Positions 12,065 through 20,502 of a DNA stretch of 23,007 bases are shown one piece after another. The position numbers and the translations under genes are program-made. This DNA comes from a virus. The stretch is taken from IMG/VR virus record IMGVR_UViG_3300006916_000417, positions 1 through 23,007 of that record; one strand, 5' to 3'. The stretch's first letter is position 1, and each line of letters begins with the position of its first letter. Under the pieces are notes generated by a model. It saw nothing but the letters and a program-made list of their open reading frames with translations, made no database searches and was not told where the DNA came from.

Positions 12065-13420
12065 ATGGAAGTACGTGTACCAATGCCAAGACCTAATAAC
12101 ATAGGTCCTTTAGTTGTACCAGCTCCTTTGGCTAAACCACTAGAACTTATGACCATAGATGAAAAGAAAGCTATGGTTGAAAACTATAAAAGAACTGTGC
12201 CTTATCATCATCGTGCGTTAGGAGATGTAGAGTTTAGAGCTGATATTGATAAATACGTTAATACTAGTCCTAGAGCAATACTAGCTCTTCATGATATAGA
12301 AAAAAGAACTGGAGGAGATTACGGTCAGTTAATAGATTTTAATGCGTTTCAAGATGCTGACAAAGATATGGGAGAAGATGGTAACTTAGGTAGTTATAAC
12401 TGGAGACCTATAGGAGTGTTAAACGATCAGTATTTACAAGGTATTACTATAAATCCTGTAGAAACTGATTTCTTAGGAGACCTAATGGCGCAAGATTCTA
12501 GTCTGAGAGAATCGTTTAGAAAAAATAATATTAAAGATATTTATGCAAAATCACCGTGGTGGTCTACACTTAGACACGAGTTAGATCATTATGCAGATGA
12601 TTATCTTTTTGGTCCTCTTAATTTTGCTCAAGCCCCTAACTTAAATACAAGTAAAAGTGGTCCTTTTACTTATGGTACAGCTAGTCGCCCAGATATAGTA
12701 AACGAACAAATGTGGTTAGCAAGTCATGGCTATCAAAGCGCATATGATCCAAGAAGAAGAGAAGTTATAATTACTGGTAAAAGAGATAAGTTTGTTCCTG
12801 AACAAGGACCTTTTTATGATTCAACTACTGAGTTAGGTTCTGACGTACAAAACGTACAAAACTTAATTACTTCTTTAAAAGCTGATTATGCTAAAGCTGA
12901 AGAGGCTGCTGAGCAAAAATTAATTGAAATGGGCTTTGATACACACAACGATATATGGAATAAATACACAAATAAAGAAATTAATAAAGAAGAATATAAA
13001 AAAGAAAACGATAAATATATAGATCGTATGCTTAAGTTTGGAGGAATGAACGATCAACAAAAAGCAATGTTTACAGAAATGGAACGATATGGTGGTAATT
13101 TTACATCATCTATGAGACATAGGAACTTAACTCCTTTAGATGTACTAGATGATAGAAGTACTGGTTACGCAGATTTTCTATATCCTCCAGAGATAGGTGA
13201 TAGCAAAACAGCTGATTTATTAGAGTATGAAAACGTAAATATACCAGAAGGAAGTCATGCTGAAGCAATAAAAGCTATAGAAAGTTTAGCTTTAAAAAGA
13301 TTAGAAGAGTTAGGTGTTCCAAGAACGCCAACAAACATACGTAAATTAAGTCTTTTAGATAGACTTGGTTCAGTGCTAGGATTAAGAGAACTTCCTAAAC
13401 AACCAAGATATACATATTAA
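12065..13420 (+). CDS. Hypothetical protein with HExxH metallopeptidase-like motif
   Basis: 451-residue protein, first gene after the capsid terminator, with a GAGG ribosome binding site. The N-terminus is proline-rich (MPRPNNIGPLVVPAP). At residues 171-175 it has HELDH, in the context WWSTLRHELDHYADD. This is the HExxH zinc-peptidase signature on a plausible helix, followed by Asp178/Asp179. The middle is Lys/Glu-rich (about 265-325). No peptidase family is recognised, and a third zinc ligand is not assigned. Possible roles: a capsid maturation protease, a virion-borne enzyme acting on the host surface, or a structural protein with a chance motif. That it is a real gene is clear. Confidence 0.8.
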   Translation: MEVRVPMPRPNNIGPLVVPAPLAKPLELMTIDEKKAMVENYKRTVPYHHRALGDVEFRADIDKYVNTSPRAILALHDIEKRTGGDYGQLIDFNAFQDADKDMGEDGNLGSYNWRPIGVLNDQYLQGITINPVETDFLGDLMAQDSSLRESFRKNNIKDIYAKSPWWSTLRHELDHYADDYLFGPLNFAQAPNLNTSKSGPFTYGTASRPDIVNEQMWLASHGYQSAYDPRRREVIITGKRDKFVPEQGPFYDSTTELGSDVQNVQNLITSLKADYAKAEEAAEQKLIEMGFDTHNDIWNKYTNKEINKEEYKKENDKYIDRMLKFGGMNDQQKAMFTEMERYGGNFTSSMRHRNLTPLDVLDDRSTGYADFLYPPEIGDSKTADLLEYENVNIPEGSHAEAIKAIESLALKRLEELGVPRTPTNIRKLSLLDRLGSVLGLRELPKQPRYTY

Positions 13421-13434
13421 TAACGGAGGGAAAA

Positions 13435-13656
13435 ATGTACGTTATACGATCCGCAAACGGAAATATATATCCAGTAGATAGATCTGTTTTTAGAATAGCA
13501 GAAGCAACAGGTGGTGGATATAAACTAACTCATTTTACTGCTAATGCAGGTAGTGTAGCAACTAACGCAAACCCAGCAGCTGCAACTGCAGGTGACGAAC
13601 TAGGTTATATAGGTAAGTCAGGTAGATTTGTTGCTATAACAGAACCAGCAACTTAG
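13435..13656 (+). CDS. Hypothetical protein, 73 aa
   Basis: 73-residue protein with a short beta-rich start (MYVIRSANGNIYPVDRSVFRIAEATGGGYKL) and an Ala/Gly/Thr-rich remainder. GGAGGG precedes the ATG. No family is recognised. Size and place between head and neck genes suggest a small virion protein. Confidence 0.7.
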   Translation: MYVIRSANGNIYPVDRSVFRIAEATGGGYKLTHFTANAGSVATNANPAAATAGDELGYIGKSGRFVAITEPAT

Positions 13657-13664
13657 GAGTAATT

Positions 13665-14009
13665 ATGGGTAAACAATATGAATTTGATTTTAGTAGTGCC
13701 ACAGTAGATCCTAAAAAGTCTATTAAAGCAGGATTTGATTTAGAGACCGGACAGTGGCAAGCTACGCAAAACGTTCAACAATATTTAGATAGCGCAAAAT
13801 TAGACAGGGATAAGCAAAACTATTTTGGCAGAACAAAGTATAAAGGTTTTCGTAAGATGGCTACTATACCAGATATAGTTGCTATTAAAATAAAAGAGGA
13901 TTGGGGTATTGATTTACACGATCAAACCTTTATGCAAGATACTGACAAGATGGCAAAATTAAAAATAATTTTAAAGCAAGAATATCCTCATCTATTAATT
14001 AATACATAG
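13665..14009 (+). CDS. Hypothetical protein, 114 aa, conserved type in marine phages
   Basis: 114-residue soluble protein with segments KGFRKMATIPDIVAIKIK and GIDLHD and a C-terminal KQEYPHLLINT. As far as I recall, similar segments occur in small proteins of marine phages next to the neck genes; their function is not known. AGGAG lies upstream of the ATG and the next gene starts 10 bp after the stop. Confidence 0.75.
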   Translation: MGKQYEFDFSSATVDPKKSIKAGFDLETGQWQATQNVQQYLDSAKLDRDKQNYFGRTKYKGFRKMATIPDIVAIKIKEDWGIDLHDQTFMQDTDKMAKLKIILKQEYPHLLINT

Positions 14010-14019
14010 GAGGATTATT

Positions 14020-14883
14020 ATGACCTATGCTGAACTTGTTACATTAGTACGCAGTTGGTGTAATAGAGATGAGGAAGTTGTTAGTGACGATCAAATAAAA
14101 GATTCATTAAAATACGCAGCAGATAAAGCTTACAGAAAACTACGAGTACCTCCTTTAGAAAATGTAGCTGAATACGAAAAGTCTTTATTAGAAGCTGCTT
14201 CAACTACTAGTACATCTACTAGATTAAGCCGAACTGAATTAAAAATACCGTTTGATTTAATAGAAATTATACAAATAAAAGAAATAGACGCTGCTGGTTT
14301 ACCTACTAGAGTATGGAATGAAAAGTTAGATGTAAGAACATTTAATGATCCTTCTGCTGAAAAGTATACTGCCAATAACTATTTTACAAGAGAGCGTAAT
14401 GTTATTTATGTAAGTCCTGCCTTTGGTGAAAACACTAATAGTAATGCGGGTAATGCTATTGAAATGCTATACTACAGGCGTTTACCTGCCCTAGACGCTA
14501 AGTATGCGGTTACTGTACTAAACTATAAAGCTGGATTTTTAACTACATCAGGTGGTACAACACCTTTATACTTTGTAAATGGTAACACAACTGATGCGTA
14601 TTTAACATCTACAGAGGCAACAGCCGCAGCAGATGGTGCAGGAACTAATACAGCAAATTATATAGGCACAGAAGTACCTAATTGGTTACGAGATGAAAAC
14701 GAAAAAATATTATTATATGGAGCTTTAGTAGAAATATTTGCTTTTGTTGGCGATGACGAACAAGCAGCTAAATATAAAATAATGTTTGATGGTGAAATTC
14801 AAGAACTTAATGACGAAGATGCTAAGCGTAATTCTTCTGGAGGTAATGTACAAATAAACTTTAACGGGAGAGGGTTAATATAA
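14020..14883 (+). CDS. Head-tail (neck) adaptor protein
   Basis: 287-residue protein resembling SU10/T7-type adaptors that bind under the portal and link it to the tail. It begins with a helical MTYAELVTLVRSWCNRDEEV segment, has a beta-rich middle with YYRRLPAL, and ends in a helical region with NWLRDENEKILLYGALVEIF (about residues 223-242), the layout of such adaptors. The assignment rests on pattern and position after the capsid gene. AGGAGG precedes the start. Its stop overlaps the next start (TAATG). Confidence 0.7.
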   Translation: MTYAELVTLVRSWCNRDEEVVSDDQIKDSLKYAADKAYRKLRVPPLENVAEYEKSLLEAASTTSTSTRLSRTELKIPFDLIEIIQIKEIDAAGLPTRVWNEKLDVRTFNDPSAEKYTANNYFTRERNVIYVSPAFGENTNSNAGNAIEMLYYRRLPALDAKYAVTVLNYKAGFLTTSGGTTPLYFVNGNTTDAYLTSTEATAAADGAGTNTANYIGTEVPNWLRDENEKILLYGALVEIFAFVGDDEQAAKYKIMFDGEIQELNDEDAKRNSSGGNVQINFNGRGLI

Positions 14884-16631
14884 TGACAACACCAGCACGA
14901 GCAGGTCAGTTTACAGGAGCTACAGACAATGCAGCTAAAGGTGGTTTATTTACTGACTCAAAAATCGACGGTATACCCGATTTGGTGGCAGCAGATGTTG
15001 CATCGGCACAAACTTCTGCAGATACAGCCACTACTCAGGCAGCTACAGCGACTACGCAAGCAACCACAGCAACAACAAAAGCCACAGAAGCGGCAGCTTC
15101 AGCAACTGCAGCAGCTAGTTCTGCAACTGCAGCAGCTACAAGCGCCACAAACGCAGCCAGTAGCGCCACAACAGCTAGCAATGCTGTGTCTTCTGTTAAC
15201 ACAAACGCGACAAACGCTGCTACAAGTGAGACAAATGCAGCAACTAGTGCTACAAACGCAGCAGCTTCAGCTTCGACAGCGTCGACTCAGGCCACAAATG
15301 CCACAACACAAGCAAACTCTGCGCTTTCTAGTGCGTCTGCGGCTAATACAAGCGCTTCTAACGCGTCTACTAGCGCAACTAACGCGTCAAACTCAGCCTC
15401 AGCGGCTGCAACTAGTGCTAGTAACGCTGCAACTAGCTACGATAACTTTGATGACAGGTATTTAGGCGCAAAAAGTAGCAATCCGTCTGCAGATAACGAC
15501 GGAGATTCACTAATTACAGGAGCTTTGTACTTTAATAATACAAGTGGTATGAAAGCTTACAACGGATCTGCGTGGGAAGACTTAAAGCCTACAACTGCAG
15601 AACAAAATAACATAAACAGTCTTGCAGGAATCCTTGATGGTACAAAAACTTATGCCGTAACTGTAACAAACCCAGGCAGTGGTAACGTATTTGTACTAGA
15701 TGGAGTAAATGCTCCTGCATTAACACTAGTAAAAGGATTTACTTATACATTTGACGTAAGCAACGGAACTGTAGGAGGACACCCACTAGCATTTAAAGAT
15801 TCTGGTGGTAATGCTTATACTACCGGTGTAACCGTTAGTGGTAGTGCAGGTAACGCAGGTGCTACGGTTGTATTAGCTATACCTAAAACAGGTACAATGC
15901 CTGCAAGATACTATTGTACTGCTCATGGTAATGCTATGGGTAATACTATTACTGTTGAAGAGAATGATATTGCTACTGTTGCTTCTATATCTACTGAAAT
16001 AGGTGAAGTAGCAGCTATTGATAGTAACGTAACAACCGTTGCAGGTAATAATAGTAATGTAACTACAGTAGCTGGAATATCAGGTAACGTAACCTCAGTA
16101 GCTGGTGTAGCTGCTAACGTAACTACAGTAGCAGGAATAGCAAGTAACGTAACAACTGTGGCAACTAATAATAGTAATGTTAGTACTGTTGCAGGATCTA
16201 TAAGTAACGTAAATACAGCAGCAGGATCTATAGGTAATATTAATACTACAGCTGGAGCTATAAGCAACGTAAATACAGTAGCAAGTAATATAACAGATGT
16301 TAATACTTTTGCTAATAGATATAGAATACAGAGTGGTGAGCCTAGTTCTAGTTTAGATGAAGGGGATTTAGTTTTTGACAGCGCAACAGGAGTAAAAGTA
16401 TTAAAGTATTATAACGGATCTGCATGGGTAGAAGTGGCAGCTAATACAAAAGGTATTGGCAACGGTAATGTAGCAGAATTTACTACAGGCGTAGCTGACG
16501 ACGATTTTTTAAGAATTAGCGGTACAAAAGTAGAAGGACGTTCTGCTTCAGAGGTACTAACAGATATAGGTGGAACTACAGCTACAGCTGCTGCAGATGA
16601 AGCCACAGCATTAGCTATTGCATTAGGATAG
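14883..16631 (+). CDS. Tail fibre protein with Ala-rich shaft, cupredoxin-like domain and 10-residue repeats
   Basis: 582-residue fibre. Residues about 38-190 are Ala/Thr/Ser/Asn repeats of about seven residues (SATAAAS type), a shaft common in marine phage fibres. A tip-type segment with AYNGSAWEDL follows (about 220-233). Residues about 255-362 form a plastocyanin-like domain: GHPLAF with His300, then YYCTAHGNAMG with Cys345, His348 and Met352, the His/Cys/His/Met set of type 1 copper sites. Ten tandem 10-residue repeats of SNVTTVAG type fill 381-480. A second YYNGSAWVEV segment lies near 510-520. The start overlaps the adaptor stop. Fibre role is well supported; copper binding is inference. 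Confidence 0.85.
   Translation: MTTPARAGQFTGATDNAAKGGLFTDSKIDGIPDLVAADVASAQTSADTATTQAATATTQATTATTKATEAAASATAAASSATAAATSATNAASSATTASNAVSSVNTNATNAATSETNAATSATNAAASASTASTQATNATTQANSALSSASAANTSASNASTSATNASNSASAAATSASNAATSYDNFDDRYLGAKSSNPSADNDGDSLITGALYFNNTSGMKAYNGSAWEDLKPTTAEQNNINSLAGILDGTKTYAVTVTNPGSGNVFVLDGVNAPALTLVKGFTYTFDVSNGTVGGHPLAFKDSGGNAYTTGVTVSGSAGNAGATVVLAIPKTGTMPARYYCTAHGNAMGNTITVEENDIATVASISTEIGEVAAIDSNVTTVAGNNSNVTTVAGISGNVTSVAGVAANVTTVAGIASNVTTVATNNSNVSTVAGSISNVNTAAGSIGNINTTAGAISNVNTVASNITDVNTFANRYRIQSGEPSSSLDEGDLVFDSATGVKVLKYYNGSAWVEVAANTKGIGNGNVAEFTTGVADDDFLRISGTKVEGRSASEVLTDIGGTTATAAADEATALAIALG
16023..16322 (+). repeat. Ten tandem 30-nt coding repeats in the tail fibre
   Basis: The protein repeats a 10-residue unit ten times (S/G/A-N-V-T/N-T-V-A-G-x-x). 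The DNA units share ...AACGTAACWACWGTWGC... with many silent changes, so the repeats are old or selected at protein level. They probably form a beta-solenoid or fibrous stalk and are prone to length change by recombination. Confidence 0.8.
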
Positions 16632-16640
16632 GGAGAAACT

Positions 16641-16988
16641 ATGGCAAATACATTTAAATTACATAATCAAGCTACGGCTTCTACAAACGCAATAGGTGGT
16701 GGAGCAGCCGATGATTTTTATACAGTTCCGGGCAGTACAACAACAATTGTTTTAGGATTAATGTTGTGTAACATACATACATCACAAATAACTGTTGATG
16801 TTAAAATTGTTAATGCTAGTCCAAGTGTTACATCTCATTTGCTAAAAGGTGTTGCAATACCTTCAGGAAGCAGCTTAGAAGTATTATCAGGTAATAAGAT
16901 TAATTTAGAAACCGGAGATAAAATACAAATACAATCTAGCGTAGCTGCTAAAGTAAGCGCAACAATGAGTATAATGGAGATAACCTAA
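16641..16988 (+). CDS. Hypothetical structural protein, 115 aa, conserved type in marine phages
   Basis: 115-residue beta-rich protein with segments TTIVLGLMLCNI, HLLKGVAIPSGSSLEVL and ETGDKIQIQS. Similar short proteins are, as far as I recall, common beside marine phage fibres. Function is unknown; probably a tail or virion surface protein. GGGAGAAA precedes the ATG, and its stop overlaps the next start (TAATG). Confidence 0.75.
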   Translation: MANTFKLHNQATASTNAIGGGAADDFYTVPGSTTTIVLGLMLCNIHTSQITVDVKIVNASPSVTSHLLKGVAIPSGSSLEVLSGNKINLETGDKIQIQSSVAAKVSATMSIMEIT

Positions 16989-17437
16989 TGGCACTTATAG
17001 GAAATCAAGCAGCAACAACATATCAACAGATACCTGATGTACAACGATTTAATGGAGATAATAGTGATACTACATTTACTCTTAACCGAACCGTATCTAA
17101 TGTACAAGACATATTGGTATCGGTAGATGGGGTTGTTCAAGATACAACAGCGTATAGCATACCTGACGGAACTACGTTAACTTTTACAGCAGCTCCTTCT
17201 ACAGGTACAGCAAATATATTTGTAAACTATTTAGGATTATCAGAAGGAAGTATAACTCCTCCTGACGCTAACAAAGGTAACTTTAGACTTGGTGGAATGT
17301 TTAGGATTAACGCTCAGACTGTAGACGTTAATACAACTATCAACGCTAATGAAAATGCTAATGTTACAGGACCCATAACAATAGGTAGTGGCATTACGCT
17401 TACCGTAAACTCGGGAGGCCACCTGGCAGTGATATGA
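16988..17437 (+). CDS. Short tail-fibre-associated protein, 149 aa
   Basis: 149-residue beta-rich protein with the marine-phage fibre segment RFNGDNSDTTFTLNRTV and DILVSVDGVVQDTTAYSIPDG. The C-terminus (GPITIGSGITLTVNSGG) matches in style the end of the 153-residue protein at 20503 (GPITLNNATVTVNGVW), so the two are likely paralogues with the same beta-hairpin layout. It probably forms part of a fibre tip or connector. It is coupled on both sides (TAATG start, ATGA end). Confidence 0.75.
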   Translation: MALIGNQAATTYQQIPDVQRFNGDNSDTTFTLNRTVSNVQDILVSVDGVVQDTTAYSIPDGTTLTFTAAPSTGTANIFVNYLGLSEGSITPPDANKGNFRLGGMFRINAQTVDVNTTINANENANVTGPITIGSGITLTVNSGGHLAVI

Positions 17438-17943
17438 GCAACTTATTAGTACAAAATATAAAGCATACGAATAATACTACGGCTATGACAATCGATAGTA
17501 GTGGGCGAGTATTAACTCCTGCAAGACCAACTCTGTTTGCTGATTGCGATAATGGAAGTTCAGCAGGATACGATACAATAGGGGATTTCAGCACAGTGCC
17601 TTATAGAAATATTGTATCGGGTTCTGGTATTTCTTTAGATACATCAGAGTATGCTTTTACAATTCCAATCACTGGTTTTTATCAGGTAAACGCAACAGTA
17701 TTAAATAATAATGTTGAAACTGTTGAGATTGCAATGACAATTGGTGGTGCAAGTAGTTCCAATATAGTTCAAAGGTCTATGTCATATCAAGATAATAAAT
17801 CTTGTTTTTTGCATCATGCAATGGAGCTTCAAACTGGTGATGTATGTAGAATACTAAATGTTTCTGGAGGTAATAGAGGGTTTCACAGAAACACAAATGC
17901 AAATGACAGATATACGTCACTTTCTGTTTATTTAGTAGGATAA
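17434..17943 (+). CDS. C1q/TNF-like fibre tip protein, copy 1
   Basis: 169-residue protein. The N-terminus MSNLLVQNIKHTNNTTAMTI and DSSGRVLTPARP is a fibre-attachment segment shared with the protein at 22112. The rest shows a C1q-like jelly-roll pattern (YAFTIPITGFYQVNA in the middle, final SVYLVG). Such trimeric tips can bind host surface sugars or proteins. It overlaps the preceding gene (ATGA) and is followed by a tail-assembly chaperone, the same pair order as at 22112-22868. Confidence 0.7.
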   Translation: MSNLLVQNIKHTNNTTAMTIDSSGRVLTPARPTLFADCDNGSSAGYDTIGDFSTVPYRNIVSGSGISLDTSEYAFTIPITGFYQVNATVLNNNVETVEIAMTIGGASSSNIVQRSMSYQDNKSCFLHHAMELQTGDVCRILNVSGGNRGFHRNTNANDRYTSLSVYLVG

Positions 17944-17947
17944 CGCC

Positions 17948-18172
17948 ATGAGTGAAGAATTAAATTTTTTAAGACAACATAGAAATAAACTATTAATTGA
18001 AAGCGATTGGACGCAAGCTAATGATAGTCCTTTATCTGATGATAAAAAAGCTGAATGGAAAACATATAGACAAGCGTTACGAGACATTACAAAAACTGCT
18101 AAACCAAAAATGAATAGTAGTTATAGTAATTTAGATATGTCATCTGTAACCTTCCCGGAGAAACCATCATGA
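17948..18172 (+). CDS. Tail fibre assembly chaperone-like protein, copy 1
   Basis: 74-residue protein with the pattern RNKLLIESDWTQANDSPL then WKTYRQALRDI, typical of phage tail assembly chaperone domains. It probably helps fold or attach the fibre tip encoded next to it and is likely not in the virion. It is close to the 22644 copy; the last 21 nt of coding sequence and the following start are identical in DNA. It overlaps the next gene (ATGA). Confidence 0.8.
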   Translation: MSEELNFLRQHRNKLLIESDWTQANDSPLSDDKKAEWKTYRQALRDITKTAKPKMNSSYSNLDMSSVTFPEKPS

Positions 18173-18173
18173 G
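18151..18173 (+). repeat. 23-bp chaperone/fibre junction repeat, copy 1
   Basis: The 3' end of the chaperone-like gene and the first codon of the next fibre gene are identical over 23 bp to 22847-22869. The core reads CCCGGAGAAACCATCATGAG and includes the ribosome binding site and ATGA overlap. Confidence 0.85.
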
Positions 18174-18678
18174 TACATTAAGAGTAGACAACTTACGAGG
18201 ACAGACGGCAGATGGTAAAAGTAGGTATATAGTACAAGTTGCTGAAGCACTTAAGACAGATGTTTTTTCAACATCATCAACTTCTTTTGTTGACGTAACA
18301 GGATTATCTGTGAACATAACACCTAGTTTTTCCACAAGTAAACTGCTTGTTTCATTTAATGTGGCTGTAGGGCGTAATGCAGGGTCTCAAAGCACTATGC
18401 AATTGGTAAGACAAGTTGGTGGGTCAGACACTATTATTAATCCATGCGCATACAATCAAGGAACAACTATGACATTTAATGGCAGTAGTGATGCGGGTTG
18501 GGATAGAGAACTTCAATCTTATCAGTTTCTTGATTCACCCTCAACTACATCACAGGTCAATTATAGATTAAGAACTTACTTTTATAGTGCTAGTTATATT
18601 ATGTATGTAAATCGTTGTCACAATAGTTCAGATGCTACTGGATCGTCTACTTTGACAGTCATGGAGATAGCCCAATGA
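18169..18678 (+). CDS. Short fibre tip protein, 169 aa
   Basis: 169-residue beta-rich protein. The N-terminus MSTLRVDNLRGQT is the shared anchor (VDxIxG type) of this fibre array; the body has SVNITPSFSTSKLLVSFNV and ends in VMEIAQ, a layout seen again at 18675, 20965 and 21477. Probably a trimeric jelly-roll receptor-binding tip. No enzyme motif is seen. Coupled to both neighbours by ATGA overlaps. Confidence 0.7.
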   Translation: MSTLRVDNLRGQTADGKSRYIVQVAEALKTDVFSTSSTSFVDVTGLSVNITPSFSTSKLLVSFNVAVGRNAGSQSTMQLVRQVGGSDTIINPCAYNQGTTMTFNGSSDAGWDRELQSYQFLDSPSTTSQVNYRLRTYFYSASYIMYVNRCHNSSDATGSSTLTVMEIAQ

Positions 18679-19178
18679 GTACACTATCAGTAGATACAAT
18701 ACAAGGCAAGACCACAGCAGGAACATTGGCTATTCCAGCAGGTATGGTAGTGCAAACTGTTTTCCACAAATTCACTACAAACACATCATTAGATAGTAGT
18801 TCAGATACTGATATAGGGGGTACATCACTTACCTTTACACCAAAGTTTGCTTCTAGTCTTTTAATCCTAAGTTGTAGCGTTTCAATTAATATTTATCGTT
18901 CCAACATTAATAACGGATGTACTATTAATTTTAATGTTGATGGGTCAAATATTGATAATACTGGCGAGGATTATGAACTTCTTGATAGCGTACCATCTGG
19001 TAATACAAATGTTTATGTTAGAATGAATAAAGACGTTTCTATGAATGCCTCTAATACAAACGCAAAAACAGTTAAACTTACTGGAAGAGTTTATCAGACT
19101 GGAAGTAGTGGTGTAGCTGTTATAAATTCTGGCTCAAATTTTACAAGCAGCATTACAGTTCAAGAAATATCACAATAG
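18675..19178 (+). CDS. Short fibre tip protein, 167 aa
   Basis: 167-residue member of the same array. The anchor is MSTLSVDTIQGKTTAGTL, followed by PAGMVVQTV; the body has LTFTPKFASSLLILS and ends in VQEISQ. It differs strongly from its neighbours in the body, as expected for receptor-binding variants on a shared anchor. Overlaps the previous gene by ATGA. Confidence 0.7.
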   Translation: MSTLSVDTIQGKTTAGTLAIPAGMVVQTVFHKFTTNTSLDSSSDTDIGGTSLTFTPKFASSLLILSCSVSINIYRSNINNGCTINFNVDGSNIDNTGEDYELLDSVPSGNTNVYVRMNKDVSMNASNTNAKTVKLTGRVYQTGSSGVAVINSGSNFTSSITVQEISQ

Positions 19179-19188
19179 GGAGAAAACA

Positions 19189-19605
19189 ATGACAACAATA
19201 GCAACAGCCTTATCTGAATTAGGCATTAAAGAGTGGGTACTTAGAGGAGAACCTACAAGCGAAGCAGAGTTTAACTCAATGTTTCGAAAAGTAACAGGAG
19301 CAGATAGCAATGGTTCAGCCATTGAGAGTTCTAATCCTAGTGACTTTGGTACTACTTGGAAAGCAGTATCAGATAAAAAGGCAGCACTTATAGCAGCTGC
19401 TCCACTAGCAGAGCTTCGTAACCAACGGAACGCTAAGTTAGCTGAGACAGACTATTTAGCTCTGTCAGACGTAACTTTATCTGCGGATATGAAAACTTAC
19501 AGACAAGCATTACGTGACTTGCCTGCTCATGCAAACGGCAAGGACGCAGCTTTCGATAGTGATGGTAGAACATTGAAGAATGTGACTTGGCCTACTAAAC
19601 CGTAG
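19189..19605 (+). CDS. Fibre-associated protein with C-terminal assembly chaperone domain
   Basis: 138-residue protein of a type common in marine phages. The N-terminal part has LGIKEWVLRGEPTSEAEF and a VTGADSNGSAIESS segment. The C-terminal part (about residues 78-138) has RNAKLAETDYLALSD, MKTYRQALRDLP and final VTWPTKP, the tail-fibre chaperone pattern also found alone in the 74-residue proteins at 17948 and 22644. GGGAGAAA precedes the ATG. Confidence 0.8.
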   Translation: MTTIATALSELGIKEWVLRGEPTSEAEFNSMFRKVTGADSNGSAIESSNPSDFGTTWKAVSDKKAALIAAAPLAELRNQRNAKLAETDYLALSDVTLSADMKTYRQALRDLPAHANGKDAAFDSDGRTLKNVTWPTKP

Positions 19606-19614
19606 GAGGATTAA

Positions 19615-20142
19615 ATGGCTTTAACTAAAGTTAGGACAGCAGGTTTCGACCATGGACAAAAAGGAAATAGTTTAGTTAATACAGGAACTATATTACCTCA
19701 TGGTAGTAGTACAGCTCCTACTGGATTTTTATCCTGTGATGGTAGTGCTGTAAGTCGTACTACATATGCAGATCTTTTTGCTGTAATAGGAACTACCTGG
19801 GGTACGGGTAATGGCTCAAGTACTTTTAACGTACCCGATTTACGTGCAGCTATGATTAGAGGAACTGGTACTCATGGTTCTAGCACTAACGGAAATACTG
19901 GTGCTGCATTTACTAGAGGTAACGTAGGTACTTTAGAAAATGATTCTGTTCAATCTCATTCACATAATATTAGTTTCTATAATGCTGGCTCTGCTCAAGG
20001 GTCAAGTTATAAATCTGGTTCTGGAGGATCGGATTGGGCTGGAAGCACAACAAAAACTGCAATGATCGAGAGTACTGGCGGTAGAAGTGGAAATGAAACA
20101 ACAGGATTTAATGCGTCAGTTTTATACGTAATAAAAACATAG
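19615..20142 (+). CDS. Tail collar domain fibre tip protein
   Basis: 175-residue protein with a phage tail collar domain: GTILPHGSSTAPTGFLSCDG, YADLFAVIGTTWGTG and FNVPDLR (about residues 23-83). Then comes a Gly/Ser/Asn-rich tip with SHSHNISF and a final FNASVLYVIKT, the usual arrangement in short fibre tips. The HSH motif resembles the metal-binding histidines of long-fibre tips. Probably contacts the host receptor. AGGAGG precedes the ATG. Confidence 0.9.
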   Translation: MALTKVRTAGFDHGQKGNSLVNTGTILPHGSSTAPTGFLSCDGSAVSRTTYADLFAVIGTTWGTGNGSSTFNVPDLRAAMIRGTGTHGSSTNGNTGAAFTRGNVGTLENDSVQSHSHNISFYNAGSAQGSSYKSGSGGSDWAGSTTKTAMIESTGGRSGNETTGFNASVLYVIKT

Positions 20143-20151
20143 AGGAAGATT

Positions 20152-20493
20152 ATGGCAATAACTTGGAAAATAAATAACTTAACAAGTAAATCTTCTGATG
20201 GAGGAGTTATTACTGTTGATTGGCAATGTGAAGTTAAAGATGATACGCACAATGATTGTTTGCATATAGTTAAGGATTCATTTAATTGTACTCCTGATCC
20301 TACAGCAGCGGGGTTTATTAAATACACAGACTTAACTGAAAGTAAAGTTTTAGAGTGGGTATACAATAATATACCCGTAGGAGATGAAACTCCTTCTTCT
20401 GCAAAAGCAAGACTTGAAGCATTTGCTTCTAATATTGTAAAAGATATGGTAGAAGATAAAACAAAAAATACAAAAGGTTTACCTTGGAGTTAG
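20152..20493 (+). CDS. Hypothetical protein, 113 aa, MAITWK...GLPW type of marine phages
   Basis: 113-residue protein with MAITWKINNL at the start, TPDPTAAGFIKYTDLTESKVLEW-type middle (TPDP and LEWVYNN visible) and GLPWS at the end. I recognise this layout from small proteins in marine phage fibre regions; function unknown. It lies between tail collar and fibre genes and is likely fibre-associated. AGGAAG precedes the ATG. Confidence 0.75.
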   Translation: MAITWKINNLTSKSSDGGVITVDWQCEVKDDTHNDCLHIVKDSFNCTPDPTAAGFIKYTDLTESKVLEWVYNNIPVGDETPSSAKARLEAFASNIVKDMVEDKTKNTKGLPWS

Positions 20494-20502
20494 GAGAATA
20501 AC

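Noticed and set aside
14929-15465. 178-codon Gln/Leu-rich frame
   Set aside because: It is the +1 shadow of the Ala/Thr/Ser repeat shaft of the tail fibre.
15923-16267. Leftward 114-codon Val/Leu/Thr-rich frame
   Set aside because: Antisense shadow of the 30-nt repeat region; its repetitive sequence mirrors the sense repeats.
16023-16322. Regular 30-nt repeats as a CRISPR array
   Set aside because: There are no spacers; the repeats are contiguous, degenerate at silent sites and code for protein.
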